Source: Pseudomonas sp. SCB32 (lineage in GTDB: Bacteria > Pseudomonadota > Gammaproteobacteria > Pseudomonadales > Pseudomonadaceae). Taken from it: a stretch of 64,000 bases of DNA. Position 1 is the first letter of the stretch. Each line of letters opens with the position of its first letter. Under the pieces are notes generated by a model, which was not told where the DNA came from, ran no database searches, and saw nothing but the letters and a program-made list of their open reading frames with translations. Positions 26,337-33,896 of this stretch are shown here, piece after piece. The stretch lies in assembly GCF_009189165.1 (NCBI RefSeq), contig NZ_CP045118.1:1550001-1614000 (forward strand). The letters run 5' to 3'. Made by a program: the position numbers and the translations under genes.

Positions 26337-27458
26337 TTACTTGGCTTCGGTCTTGGTGCCGTCTTTGTGCCACTGGTAGACCACGAAGTTGAAGTTCTTC
26401 AGGTCGCCCTTCTCGTCGAAGGCCAGGGTGCCGGTCGGAGTGTCGAAGTTGTTGGCGCGCAGGGCCGCAGCGACCTTGTCGGTTTCCTCGCTGCCGGCTT
26501 TCTTGATGCCTTCGGCGATGACTTCGACAGCGGCGTAGGCCGGGAACACGAACGGACCGCTCGGGTCTTCGTTCTTGGCCTTGAAGGCGTCAACCAGGGA
26601 CTTGTTCTTCGGATCCTGGTCGAAGGACTTCGGCAGGGTCACGTACAGGCCTTCGGAAGCGGGGCCGGCGATGGCGGAGATCTCTTTGTTACCCACGCCT
26701 TCCGGGCCCATGAAGCCGACTTTCAGGCCCTTCTCGGAAGCCTGGCGCAGGAGCAGGCCAAGTTCCGGGTGGTAGCCGCCGTAGTAGACGAAGTCCACCT
26801 TGGCTTGCTTGAGCTTGGCGATCATCGCGGAGAAGTCCTTGTCGCCGGCGTTGATGCCTTCGAACAGGGCAACCTTGATGCCGGCGCCTTCCAGGGTCTT
26901 CTTCACGGCAGTGGCGATGCCTTCGCCGTACTGCTGTTTGTCGTGGATCACGGCCACGGTCTTGGGCTTGATGTGCTCGGCGATGAACTTGCCGGCGGTC
27001 GGGCCCTGCAGGCTGTCCAGACCGATGGTACGGAAGATCAGCTTGTAACCGCGGGAGGTGATGTCCGGGCTGGTGGACGCCGGGGTGATCATGATCACGC
27101 CTTCGTCTTCGTAGATGTCGGATGCCGGTTGAGTGGAGCTGGAGCAGAGGTGGCCAACTACGAACTTGATGCCATCGTTGACGACTTTGTTGGCTACGGC
27201 CACGGCTTGTTTCGGATCGCAAGCGTCGTCATAGACTACGCCTTCCAGTTGCTTGCCATTTACGCCGCCAGCCTTGTTGATCTGCTCAATGGCCATTTTC
27301 GCGCCAACGAACTGCATCTCCCCATACTGGGCGACGGCGCCGGTCACCGGGCCGGCCAGAGCGATCTTGATAGTGTCGGCGGCCATGGAGTAGCTGGCAA
27401 CGCCGGCGAGTGCCATGGCGGTGAACAGCTGGGAAAGACGCTGAGTACCCTTTTTCAT
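26337..27458 (-). CDS. braC: Branched-chain amino acid binding protein BraC
   Basis: 373 residues, the same length as P. aeruginosa BraC. It has a signal peptide (MKKGTQRLSQLFTAMALAGVASYSMA, cleaved after about 26), then DTIKIALAGPVTGAVAQYGEMQ and the Leu/Ile/Val-binding fold with the disulphide-type CDPKQA and HLCSSSTQPASDIYEDEGV. The periplasmic protein captures Leu, Ile, Val (and Ala/Thr in P. aeruginosa). Start at 27458: GGAG lies 6 nt upstream; the frame stays open far upstream, but that sequence is promoter DNA. Confidence 0.96.
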   Translation of the reverse strand: MKKGTQRLSQLFTAMALAGVASYSMAADTIKIALAGPVTGAVAQYGEMQFVGAKMAIEQINKAGGVNGKQLEGVVYDDACDPKQAVAVANKVVNDGIKFVVGHLCSSSTQPASDIYEDEGVIMITPASTSPDITSRGYKLIFRTIGLDSLQGPTAGKFIAEHIKPKTVAVIHDKQQYGEGIATAVKKTLEGAGIKVALFEGINAGDKDFSAMIAKLKQAKVDFVYYGGYHPELGLLLRQASEKGLKVGFMGPEGVGNKEISAIAGPASEGLYVTLPKSFDQDPKNKSLVDAFKAKNEDPSGPFVFPAYAAVEVIAEGIKKAGSEETDKVAAALRANNFDTPTGTLAFDEKGDLKNFNFVVYQWHKDGTKTEAK

Positions 27459-27548
27459 AGTGCTCCACTCTTCTTGTGTTATTCGTTTTTGTAGTCCTGG
27501 TAGCCGAAGGCTGCCGAACCGGGATTGCCCCGGACAGGCCCACCGGCA

Positions 27549-27564
27549 ACTGTACCGGTACAGT
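27549..27564. promoter_or_regulatory. 16-bp perfect palindrome upstream of braC
   Basis: ACTGTACC followed by GGTACAGT, centred 98 bp upstream of the braC start codon, within the 308-bp divergent gap between braC and the DUF2288 gene. It looks like a repressor or activator site; the protein is not identifiable from the window. The rest of the gap holds a short CCGCTT-GAAA-AGCGG hairpin near 27581 and the promoter of the rightward gene. Confidence 0.45.
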
Positions 27565-27710
27565 GTAGAGTGCCGCTTTACCGCTTGAAAAGCGGGGGGC
27601 GGCGGGCTGGCCGAGCGTATGTCGCAACGTTGACACAAACGTACAGAAAAACGGCGCCTTCCCGATTCCTCCCAGAGGGTTTCCGTCATCCGGAAAGCAC
27701 TGTCCGAACC

Positions 27711-27738
27711 TTGCCTGGCGCGGCCTCGGCGCTATCAT
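27711..27738 (+). promoter_or_regulatory. Promoter of the DUF2288 gene
   Basis: TTGCCT (27711-27716) and TATCAT (27733-27738) with a 16-bp spacer. The start point would be near 27745, which rules out an in-frame ATG at 27737 and supports the start codon at 27767. Confidence 0.55.
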
Positions 27739-27766
27739 GGCGTCGACCGTTTACCAGGTGAGATCC

Positions 27767-28084
27767 ATGACTGAACAAGCTAGCACCCTCTATGCCAAGT
27801 TGCTTGGCGAAACCGCGAAGATTTCCTGGCAGGAGCTCGCGCCGTTCTTCGCCCGCGGCAACCTGCTCAAAGTCGAGGGGTCCGCCGATCTGGTGGAAGT
27901 CGCGGTGGGCGTGGCTGAGGACGACAAGGCAAAGGTTGCCGCGTGGCTTGCGAGCGGTGAACTGAGCAAGGTCGACGAAATTCAGGCGGAGGATTTCCTC
28001 GCCCGTGATCCGGAACTCTGGGCGGTGGTGATCGCGCCCTGGGTGCTGGTACAGGAAAGAGTTCGAAAAGACGTTCTGCACTGA
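27767..28084 (+). CDS. DUF2288 family protein
   Basis: 105 residues, cytoplasmic, with the family pattern LYAKLLGETAKISWQELAPFFARG, VEVAVGVAEDDKAKVAAWLASGEL and DPELWAVVIAPWVLVQER. Function unknown; a conserved small protein in many gamma-proteobacteria. The start at 27767 is supported by AGGTGAG 7 nt upstream and by a promoter at 27711-27738. It is divergent from braC. Confidence 0.85.
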   Translation: MTEQASTLYAKLLGETAKISWQELAPFFARGNLLKVEGSADLVEVAVGVAEDDKAKVAAWLASGELSKVDEIQAEDFLARDPELWAVVIAPWVLVQERVRKDVLH

Positions 28085-28150
28085 CACAGAACGATTTCCA
28101 ATTCGCCAAGGCGCGCTAGACTATCTGGATTCCATAGAAGGAGATTCGCC

Positions 28151-28507
28151 ATGTTCGAACCGGGCCATCTGCATCTCCAGGCCATGCCGGGACTGGATCA
28201 GCAGGAAATTGACGCTCACATTTATTACGAAGTTCGCAGGGATGCGGAGAACGGCACCTATGTGCACTTCACCATGAAAGGCGAAATCGACCGCGCTGCC
28301 TTCAGCGAAGAGTGGGACATGCCCAAGGAGCAGGCCTTCAACTTCGCCAGCGATGCGACCCGCATTGCGCAGAAGCATGGCTTGCACCCGCGCTTTGGCG
28401 CCGTTGTGCGCAATCACAAGGAGTACGATGCGATGTTCGAGGACATCCGTCAGAAACTCGGCACCCATTATGGTGACCCGGTGGACCTCGATGAGGTGAT
28501 TCGCTAA
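28151..28507 (+). CDS. Conserved Pseudomonas protein of unknown function (DUF5064-like)
   Basis: 118 residues beginning MFEPGHLHLQ, with a conserved HIYYEVRRDAENGTYVHFTMKGEI segment and the C-terminal GTHYGDPVDLDEVIR. I match it to the DUF5064 type from memory. AGAAGGAG lies 8 nt before ATG. A hairpin terminator follows at 28531, then a REP palindrome. Confidence 0.8.
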   Translation: MFEPGHLHLQAMPGLDQQEIDAHIYYEVRRDAENGTYVHFTMKGEIDRAAFSEEWDMPKEQAFNFASDATRIAQKHGLHPRFGAVVRNHKEYDAMFEDIRQKLGTHYGDPVDLDEVIR

Positions 28508-28530
28508 GGCGAAGCGGACAGAATGTAGAA

Positions 28531-28555
28531 GCCCGGCCATGTGCCGGGCTTTTTG
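28531..28555 (+). terminator. Intrinsic terminator of the DUF5064-like gene
   Basis: GCCCGGC / GCCGGGC stem around CATGT, followed by TTTTTG. 23 bp after the stop codon. Confidence 0.85.
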
Positions 28556-28569
28556 TTGCGCGTTGCTTC

Positions 28570-28618
28570 TGTAGGAGCGGGCCATGCCCGCGTTTCGCGG
28601 ACGGAGTCCGCTCCTACA
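28570..28618. repeat. REP palindrome (REPIN), copy 2
   Basis: Begins TGTAGGAGCGGGCCATGCCC and ends GTCCGCTCCTACA; the middle differs from the other copies (TTTCGCGGACGG). Lies between the DUF5064-like gene and the phnE2 3' end. By my recollection of PAO1 gene order this is where two distant parts of that genome meet. Confidence 0.88.
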
Positions 28619-28641
28619 CGATCAAGGGCCCGCATGCCGCG

Positions 28642-29412
28642 TCAGTGACTCACCCAGCGCTGCCGCGCCCAGGCGCTCAGCGTATCGACGCCCAATACCA
28701 GGAGCAGCATGGCGAGAATCACCGTCGCCGCCTGTGCCTGCTGGAACAGGCTGAGGCTGAAATAGAGCATCTGCCCCAGGCCGCCGGCACCGACGAAGCC
28801 AAGCACGCTGGCCATGCGGATGTTGTTCTCCCAGCGGTAGAGCATGTAGGCCACCAATTGCGGCCAGACCGCCGGCAGTGTGCCGTAGGCAAAGGCGGCG
28901 ACTCGTCCGCCGCCGGCCAGGCGCACGGCTTCAGCGGGAGCGGTGGGGGTGTTTTCCAGTGCCTCGGCGAATAGCCGGCCGAGCACGCCGCCGGTGTGCA
29001 GCGCCAGGGCCAGGGTGCCGGCGTTCGGTCCCAGCCCTGCGGCCAGCACCATCAGCGCGCCCCAGACCAACTCCGGCACCGCGCGCAGGGCGTTGAGCAG
29101 CAAGCGCGACAGACTCTGGGCGACTCGGCCGAAGCGTCCGGCGGCCGGTAGCGCCAGCAACATGCCGAGAAGCGCCGCGAGCAGGGTGCCGATGGCGGAC
29201 ATGGCCAGCGTTTCCAGAGCGCCTCGACCAATGGCCTGCAGGTGTGGGGCGGAAAGGTCCGGGGAGAGGAAATCGCGCGCGTAGGCGAGCATCTGGCCGA
29301 GGCCTTTGGCGCTGAAGAGGCCGCCGGTGTCCATCTCCAGGTAGGCGAACGACGCCACTACCGCGATCAGTACGGCGAGCAGCCAGGCCAGGCTGCGCAG
29401 CAATCCGCTCAT
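28642..29412 (-). CDS. phnE: ABC permease, PhnE family, second subunit
   Basis: 256 residues, five or six membrane helices. The family core reads LLNALRAVPELVWGALMVLAAGLGPNAGTLALALHTGGVLGRLFAEALENTPTAPAEAVRLAGGGR, and the ATPase-docking loop precedes [28 protein letters not shown]. The start at 29412 overlaps the first permease stop by 4 bp. Together with the other subunit it forms the channel of a phosphonate/phosphite/selenate-type importer. Confidence 0.86.
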   Translation of the reverse strand: MSGLLRSLAWLLAVLIAVVASFAYLEMDTGGLFSAKGLGQMLAYARDFLSPDLSAPHLQAIGRGALETLAMSAIGTLLAALLGMLLALPAAGRFGRVAQSLSRLLLNALRAVPELVWGALMVLAAGLGPNAGTLALALHTGGVLGRLFAEALENTPTAPAEAVRLAGGGRVAAFAYGTLPAVWPQLVAYMLYRWENNIRMASVLGFVGAGGLGQMLYFSLSLFQQAQAATVILAMLLLVLGVDTLSAWARQRWVSH

Positions 29413-30251
29413 TCGAGCCTCCCGCGCAGGAAGCGGCTGAGCAGGTCGGCGCCGAGCACCAGGACGAGGAAGGTCAGCAGGATGGCGGAGACTTCGCCGC
29501 CGGCGAACATACGCAGCGACAGGTCGATCTGCTGGCCGAGGCCGCCAGCGCCGACGAAGCCCATCACCACCGAGGCGCGGATCGCGCATTCCCAGCGGTA
29601 GACGGTGTACGAGATCAGCTCCGGTGCCGCCGCGGGCAGGACGCCGTAGGCGAAGGCCTGCAGGCGCGAGCCGCCGCCCAGCAGTACGGCGCGCGTCGGT
29701 CGTGGGTCCACCGATTCGAAGATTTCCGCATAGACCTTGCCGAGCATGCCGCCATAGGTGATGGCAATCGCCAACACGCCGGCGGTCGGACCCAGGCCCA
29801 CGGCGCGGACGAACAGCAGCGCCCAGACGATTTCCGGCACGCTGCGCAGCAGGATCAGCAGACCGCGCACCGGCCAGCGCAGAGCGCGCGCCCACCAGGC
29901 CGGCAGGCCGCCGCGGGGCAGGGCGGAAATCGACAGCGCGCGGGTGGCCAGCAGGGCGGCGGGGAAGGCGATCAGCCAGGCCAGTGCCATGCCGGCGGTG
30001 GCGATGGCCAGCGTTTCCAGGGTGGCGCGGCCGAGCAGACCGAGGAATTCGGCGTCATGGGCCGGCGGCCAGAAGCCGCCGAGGAAATTGGCCATGGTCC
30101 GCGCGTTGTCGCCGCTGAACAGGCCGGCGATATCCAGCTCGGAGAGGCGCAGGCCCGGCCACAGCAGGGCCAGGGCGAGCAGGGTGAGCAGCAGGCGCGG
30201 CAGCGCGGCGGGGTCGCGGGGCGGGCTCTTCGAAAGCGCTGGGTTCAGCAT
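29409..30251 (-). CDS. phnE: ABC permease, PhnE family, first subunit
   Basis: 280 residues, homologous to the neighbouring permease ([92 protein letters not shown]). Two different permeases, rather than one self-pairing permease, are typical of one branch of PhnCDE-type systems. It overlaps the ATPase gene by 7 bp and the second permease by 4 bp. Confidence 0.86.
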   Translation of the reverse strand: MLNPALSKSPPRDPAALPRLLLTLLALALLWPGLRLSELDIAGLFSGDNARTMANFLGGFWPPAHDAEFLGLLGRATLETLAIATAGMALAWLIAFPAALLATRALSISALPRGGLPAWWARALRWPVRGLLILLRSVPEIVWALLFVRAVGLGPTAGVLAIAITYGGMLGKVYAEIFESVDPRPTRAVLLGGGSRLQAFAYGVLPAAAPELISYTVYRWECAIRASVVMGFVGAGGLGQQIDLSLRMFAGGEVSAILLTFLVLVLGADLLSRFLRGRLE

Positions 30252-31051
30252 CGCGGAATCTGCACCACCACAGGCTTGCCCACCGGCGAGGAGCTGTCCT
30301 GCCGTCCCAGTTTCTCGTTGGCGTAGAGCGCTCGCAGGTCGTCCGGGGTGACTTTCTCCGCAGGCTTGTCGAAGGCGATGCGGCCGTCGCGTACGCCGAC
30401 GATGCGCGGGAAGTGCTCCAGCGCCAGATCCACCGCATGCAGGCTGGCCAGCAGCGTCACGCCACGGTTCTGCGCCTCGCGGGTGAGCACGCCGAGGGTG
30501 TGGCCGGCGAGCACCGGGTCCATCGCCGAGACGGGTTCGTCCGCCAGCAGTACTTCGGCCTGCTGATACAGCGCGCGGGCGATACCGACGCGTTGCAGCT
30601 GGCCCCCCGAGAGCTGGTCGCAGCGTTCGAACAGCTTGTCGCCCAGGTCCAGGCGTTGCAGTTCAGCGCGGGCGCCTGCGCTGTCAAGCGGATAGAGCAG
30701 GCTGGCCAGGCTCTTCCACAGCGACCACTGGCCAAGTCGGCCGGCGAGTACGGCGGTGACCACCCGCTGGCGTGGCGGCAGCGGCGGTGCCTGGTGCACC
30801 AGGGCGACGCGCGCGCGCAGGCGCTGGCGCGCCGAGTCGCCCAGCGCCCAGGGTTGGGCGCCGAGCAGTTCGAAATTGCCCGCCGAAGGTTTCAGGGCGG
30901 TGGCCAGTACGCGCAGGAGGGTGGTCTTGCCGGCGCCCGAGGGGCCGATGATCGCCACCCGTTCGCCGGCTTCGACCGCGAGATCGATGCCGGCGAGCGA
31001 ACGCTGGCCGTTGGCGTGGAAGTGCTCCACGCCGGTCAGTTTCAGGGTCAC
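30245..31051 (-). CDS. phnC: ABC transporter ATPase, PhnC family
   Basis: 268 residues with Walker [16 protein letters not shown] (about 36-44), signature [16 protein letters not shown] and Walker [15 protein letters not shown]. The C-terminal extension ([18 protein letters not shown]) is typical of PhnC-type ATPases. It energises the import system with the two permeases and the binding protein. It overlaps both neighbours, so the four genes are translationally coupled. Confidence 0.87.
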   Translation of the reverse strand: MTLKLTGVEHFHANGQRSLAGIDLAVEAGERVAIIGPSGAGKTTLLRVLATALKPSAGNFELLGAQPWALGDSARQRLRARVALVHQAPPLPPRQRVVTAVLAGRLGQWSLWKSLASLLYPLDSAGARAELQRLDLGDKLFERCDQLSGGQLQRVGIARALYQQAEVLLADEPVSAMDPVLAGHTLGVLTREAQNRGVTLLASLHAVDLALEHFPRIVGVRDGRIAFDKPAEKVTPDDLRALYANEKLGRQDSSSPVGKPVVVQIPRC

Positions 31052-31905
31052 TTCAGGAGGCCGGCGGCGCGAGCCGACTCCTCGATACCCTTGTAGTTCT
31101 CAGGCTTGGTCTCGATGAAGCGGCTGGCCGCTTGCAGGTCGAGGATTTCCTTATCGCGCGGCTTGCTCGGGTCGAGGGCGAGGAAGGCCTTCTTGATCTT
31201 CTCGGCCAGCGCCGGATCGAGGTTGCCACGCACGGTCCAGTTGTAGTCGTAGTAGGTCGGGGTGGTGGCGAAGACCTTCACCTTGTTGGTGTCGACCTTG
31301 CCGGCGTCCACCAGCTTCTGCCACACCGATGCGTTCAGCACGCCGGCGTCGACCTTGCCGGCCTGGACCCAGGCGACGGTGGCGTCGTGGGCGCCGGAAT
31401 AGGCCACGCGGGAGAAGAACTGCTCGGGTACCACACCGTCCTTCTGCATGAAATAGCGCGGCATCAGGCTGCCGGAGGTGGACGACACGGAACCGAAGGC
31501 AAAGGTCTTGCCCTTGAGGTCCTGGATCGACTTCACGTTCGGGTCGGCGGTGATGAATTTGCTGGTGAACTGCTGGTCCTGCTCGCGCTGTACCAGCGGG
31601 ATGGCGTTGCCGGTCTTCAGGCGCGCCTGGACGAAGGTGAAACCGCCCAGCCAGGCCATGTCCAGACGATCGGAAGCCAGGGCCTCGACCACGCCGGCAT
31701 AGTCGGATACCGGAATGAACTTAACGGGTATGCCCAGCTGTTCTTCCAGGTAGGCGCCCAGCGGTTTGAACTTGCGCAGCAGTTCGGTGGGGGCTTCATC
31801 GGGGATGGCCGAGACCTTCAGTTCCTTCAGGGCTTCGGCATGGGTAACGGACGCAGCAAAGGACAGCGCAAAGCAGGCGGCGAGCGCCAGGGTGCGTTTC
31901 AGCAT
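31048..31905 (-). CDS. phnD: Periplasmic oxyanion-binding protein, PhnD family (phosphonate or selenate type)
   Basis: 285 residues with a signal peptide ([22 protein letters not shown], cleaved after about 23). [63 protein letters not shown] and [23 protein letters not shown] are PhnD-family hallmarks. I recall the [18 protein letters not shown] form as that of proteins annotated as putative selenate binding proteins, so phosphonate is not certain. CCGGAG lies 9 nt before ATG. First gene of the four-gene operon. Confidence 0.85.
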   Translation of the reverse strand: MLKRTLALAACFALSFAASVTHAEALKELKVSAIPDEAPTELLRKFKPLGAYLEEQLGIPVKFIPVSDYAGVVEALASDRLDMAWLGGFTFVQARLKTGNAIPLVQREQDQQFTSKFITADPNVKSIQDLKGKTFAFGSVSSTSGSLMPRYFMQKDGVVPEQFFSRVAYSGAHDATVAWVQAGKVDAGVLNASVWQKLVDAGKVDTNKVKVFATTPTYYDYNWTVRGNLDPALAEKIKKAFLALDPSKPRDKEILDLQAASRFIETKPENYKGIEESARAAGLLK

Positions 31906-32019
31906 GGAGCAGTCTCCGGTTCAATAGCGGAAAAAGCCTGGGAAGTTTAGCGGCTGTCTGCCCGCGTATACCCCGACCCAGGGGACACGCACTGCCGGCA
32001 GGCTCGGCCTTCGAGCCAG

Positions 32020-32142
32020 CTGATGATCTGCTGCGCGTCGGCAGAACGGCGTTGAGAATGGCCTCGGATGCTCATTTACTCTCGTAAATTCCGCTCCTCG
32101 TCCCTTCTCGCCTTGTTCTGCGCTAGCTCGCGAGATCCTCAG
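32020..32142. repeat. 123-bp imperfect inverted-repeat element
   Basis: Left end CTGATGATCT...GCAGAAC is mirrored by right end GTTCTGC...AGATCCTCAG. The symmetry continues inward: GAGAATGGCCTCGGATGCTCATTTAC against GTAAATTCCGCTCCTCGTCCCTTCTC, with TCTC at the centre. The whole element could fold into one long imperfect hairpin. Related sequences around CTCATTTACTC..GTAAA are, from memory, scattered between genes in Pseudomonas genomes. It occupies the 309-bp gap between phnD and the dehydrogenase gene. Confidence 0.65.
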
Positions 32143-32214
32143 CAGGCTCTTTGCCTTCGCGGGGGTTAAGATGGTCGCCCCCGTGCCCGCTATTTTGCCT
32201 CACAGGAGTTACCG

Positions 32215-33111
32215 ATGTCTGCCCTGCCTTCCATTGCCTTTGCCGGTCTGGGCCTGATGGGCGTGCCCATGTCCCGCCGCCTGCTCGCCGCCGGCTACCC
32301 GCTGAGCGTGTGGAACCGTTCTGCCGGCAAGCGCGAACTGCTCGCGGGGGAGGGCGCCCGCGCCGTGGAAACGCCGGGACAGCTGTGCGCCGAGGCCGAG
32401 GTGGTGATGCTCTGCCTGGCCGATACCGCCGCCGTACGCGAGGTGGTGTTCGGCGAGGGTGGCATCGTCGAGAATGCCCGCGCCGGCCAGGTGCTGGTGG
32501 ATTTCTCCAGCCTGGAGCCCGCCGCCACCCGCGAGATGGCCGCCGAGCTGGAAGCGCGCACCGGCATGCGCTGGGTCGATGCGCCGGTCTCCGGGGGTAC
32601 ACCGGGGGCCGAGGCCGGCAGCCTGGCGATCATGGCCGGCGGTCGCGTCGAGGACATCGAGCGCGTACGGCCGATCCTGGCGAACCTTGGCCAGCGCCTG
32701 ACGCGCATGGGGGATGTTGGCGCCGGGCAGGTGACCAAGGTGTGCAACCAGATGATCGTTGCCTGCAATGCGCTGGTGATCGCCGAGGTGGTAGCGCTGG
32801 CGGAGAAGTCCGGCGTCGATGCCAGCCTGATCGCCCCGGCCTTGGCCGGCGGCTTCGCCGATTCAAAACCCCTGCAGATCCTTGCCCCGCAGATGGCCGA
32901 AAGCAGCTTCGAACCGGTGAAGTGGCACGTGCGCACGCTGCTCAAGGACCTGGATACCGCCGTGAAGCTTTCCCGCGAGGAAGGCTCGGCCACGCCCATG
33001 AGCGGCCTTGCCGCGCAACTGATGCGCCTGCACGGCAGCCAGGGCAATCTCGAACGCGACCCGGCTACCCTGGTCGAGCAATACCGTCAGTCGAAGGAAA
33101 TTTCCGCATGA
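32215..33111 (+). CDS. NAD(P)-dependent beta-hydroxyacid dehydrogenase (threonate / tartronate-semialdehyde type)
   Basis: 298 residues of the 3-hydroxyisobutyrate / tartronate semialdehyde / L-threonate dehydrogenase family. IAFAGLGLMGVPMSRRLLAAGYPLSVWNR is the NAD(P) site, VLVDFSSLEP and DAPVSGGTPGAEAGSLAIMAGG the substrate loop, and K180-type lysine in GQVTKVCNQMIVA the catalytic residue. RBS CAGGAG at 8 nt. It shares a 4-bp ATGA with the isomerase-like gene, so the two enzymes act together, either on hydroxypyruvate/tartronate semialdehyde or on a four-carbon acid sugar. Confidence 0.87.
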   Translation: MSALPSIAFAGLGLMGVPMSRRLLAAGYPLSVWNRSAGKRELLAGEGARAVETPGQLCAEAEVVMLCLADTAAVREVVFGEGGIVENARAGQVLVDFSSLEPAATREMAAELEARTGMRWVDAPVSGGTPGAEAGSLAIMAGGRVEDIERVRPILANLGQRLTRMGDVGAGQVTKVCNQMIVACNALVIAEVVALAEKSGVDASLIAPALAGGFADSKPLQILAPQMAESSFEPVKWHVRTLLKDLDTAVKLSREEGSATPMSGLAAQLMRLHGSQGNLERDPATLVEQYRQSKEISA

Positions 33112-33896
33112 AACTCTGCGCCAACCTGTCCCTGTTGTTCACCGAAGTTCCGCTGCTGCAGCGTATCGACGCTGCCGCGAAAGCCGGCTTCGATGGCGTG
33201 GAAATCCAGTTCCCCTACGACGTTCCGGCCGAGCAGTTGAAGGCCGCGCTGGATGAGGCCGGCATGCCGCTGGTGCTGATCAACCTGCCGGCCGGCGACC
33301 TGATGCAAGGCGGTCCGGGCATCGCCGCCGTGCCGGAGCGCACGGCGGAGTTCGAGGCAGCGCTGGCCCAGGCGCTGGACTATGCGCGCATCGTCAAGCC
33401 GCAGCACATCAACGTGCTGGCAGGCCGGCTGGTCGAAGGACTGGAGCGCGAGGTCGCGCTGCAGACCCTGGCCGAACGCCTGCGCGCCACGTGCGATGCC
33501 TTCGCCGGCACGGGCACCGATGTGCTGATGGAGGCCATCAACTGCCACGACATGAAGGACTTCCTGCTCAACACCCCCGAGCACCTGCAGGACATGCTGG
33601 AGCGCGTGGCGCGGGAAAACCTGCGCGCGCAACTGGACCTCTACCACATGGCGCGTATGGGCCTGGAACTGGTGGATTGCATCTATGCGCTGATGGGCCA
33701 GATCGGCCATGTGCAGTTCGCCGACTACCCCGAGCGCGGTGAGCCGGGTTCCGGCGAGATGGATTTCGAGGTGCCGCTGCAGGTGCTCGGCGACGTCGGC
33801 TATGACGGTTGGCTGGGCGCGGAGTACCGTCCCACCGGTACCACGGCCGACTCGCTGCGCTGGCTGCCGCGCTGGCGCTCAGGCCTGATTGCGTAG
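33108..33896 (+). CDS. Hydroxypyruvate isomerase / 2-oxo-tetronate isomerase-like TIM-barrel protein
   Basis: 262 residues of the Hyi/OtnI family (AP endonuclease 2-like TIM barrel). NLSLLFTEVPLLQRIDAAAKAGFDGVEIQFPYD starts the barrel; metal and base ligands are in LMEAINCHDMKDF, LDLYHMARMG, HVQFADYPERGEPGSGEMDF and LGAEYRPTG. The start at 33108 is fixed by the ATGA overlap with the dehydrogenase. In other bacteria OtnI partners OtnK and OtnC, but neither is present here; in the glyoxylate carboligase route it pairs with GlxR. Tail to tail with the signalling gene, overlapping it by 18 bp. Confidence 0.85.
   Translation: MKLCANLSLLFTEVPLLQRIDAAAKAGFDGVEIQFPYDVPAEQLKAALDEAGMPLVLINLPAGDLMQGGPGIAAVPERTAEFEAALAQALDYARIVKPQHINVLAGRLVEGLEREVALQTLAERLRATCDAFAGTGTDVLMEAINCHDMKDFLLNTPEHLQDMLERVARENLRAQLDLYHMARMGLELVDCIYALMGQIGHVQFADYPERGEPGSGEMDFEVPLQVLGDVGYDGWLGAEYRPTGTTADSLRWLPRWRSGLIA

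Noticed and set aside
29413..29895. Longer N-terminus of the second permease (417 residues)
   Set aside because: The added part is antisense-like, Arg-rich sequence from the first permease gene in another frame; the coupled ATG at 29412 gives the normal permease length.
32151..33107. N-terminal extension of the isomerase frame, suggesting a 581-residue fusion
   Set aside because: The extension is the dehydrogenase gene read in the wrong frame; the true start at 33108 is fixed by the ATGA overlap.
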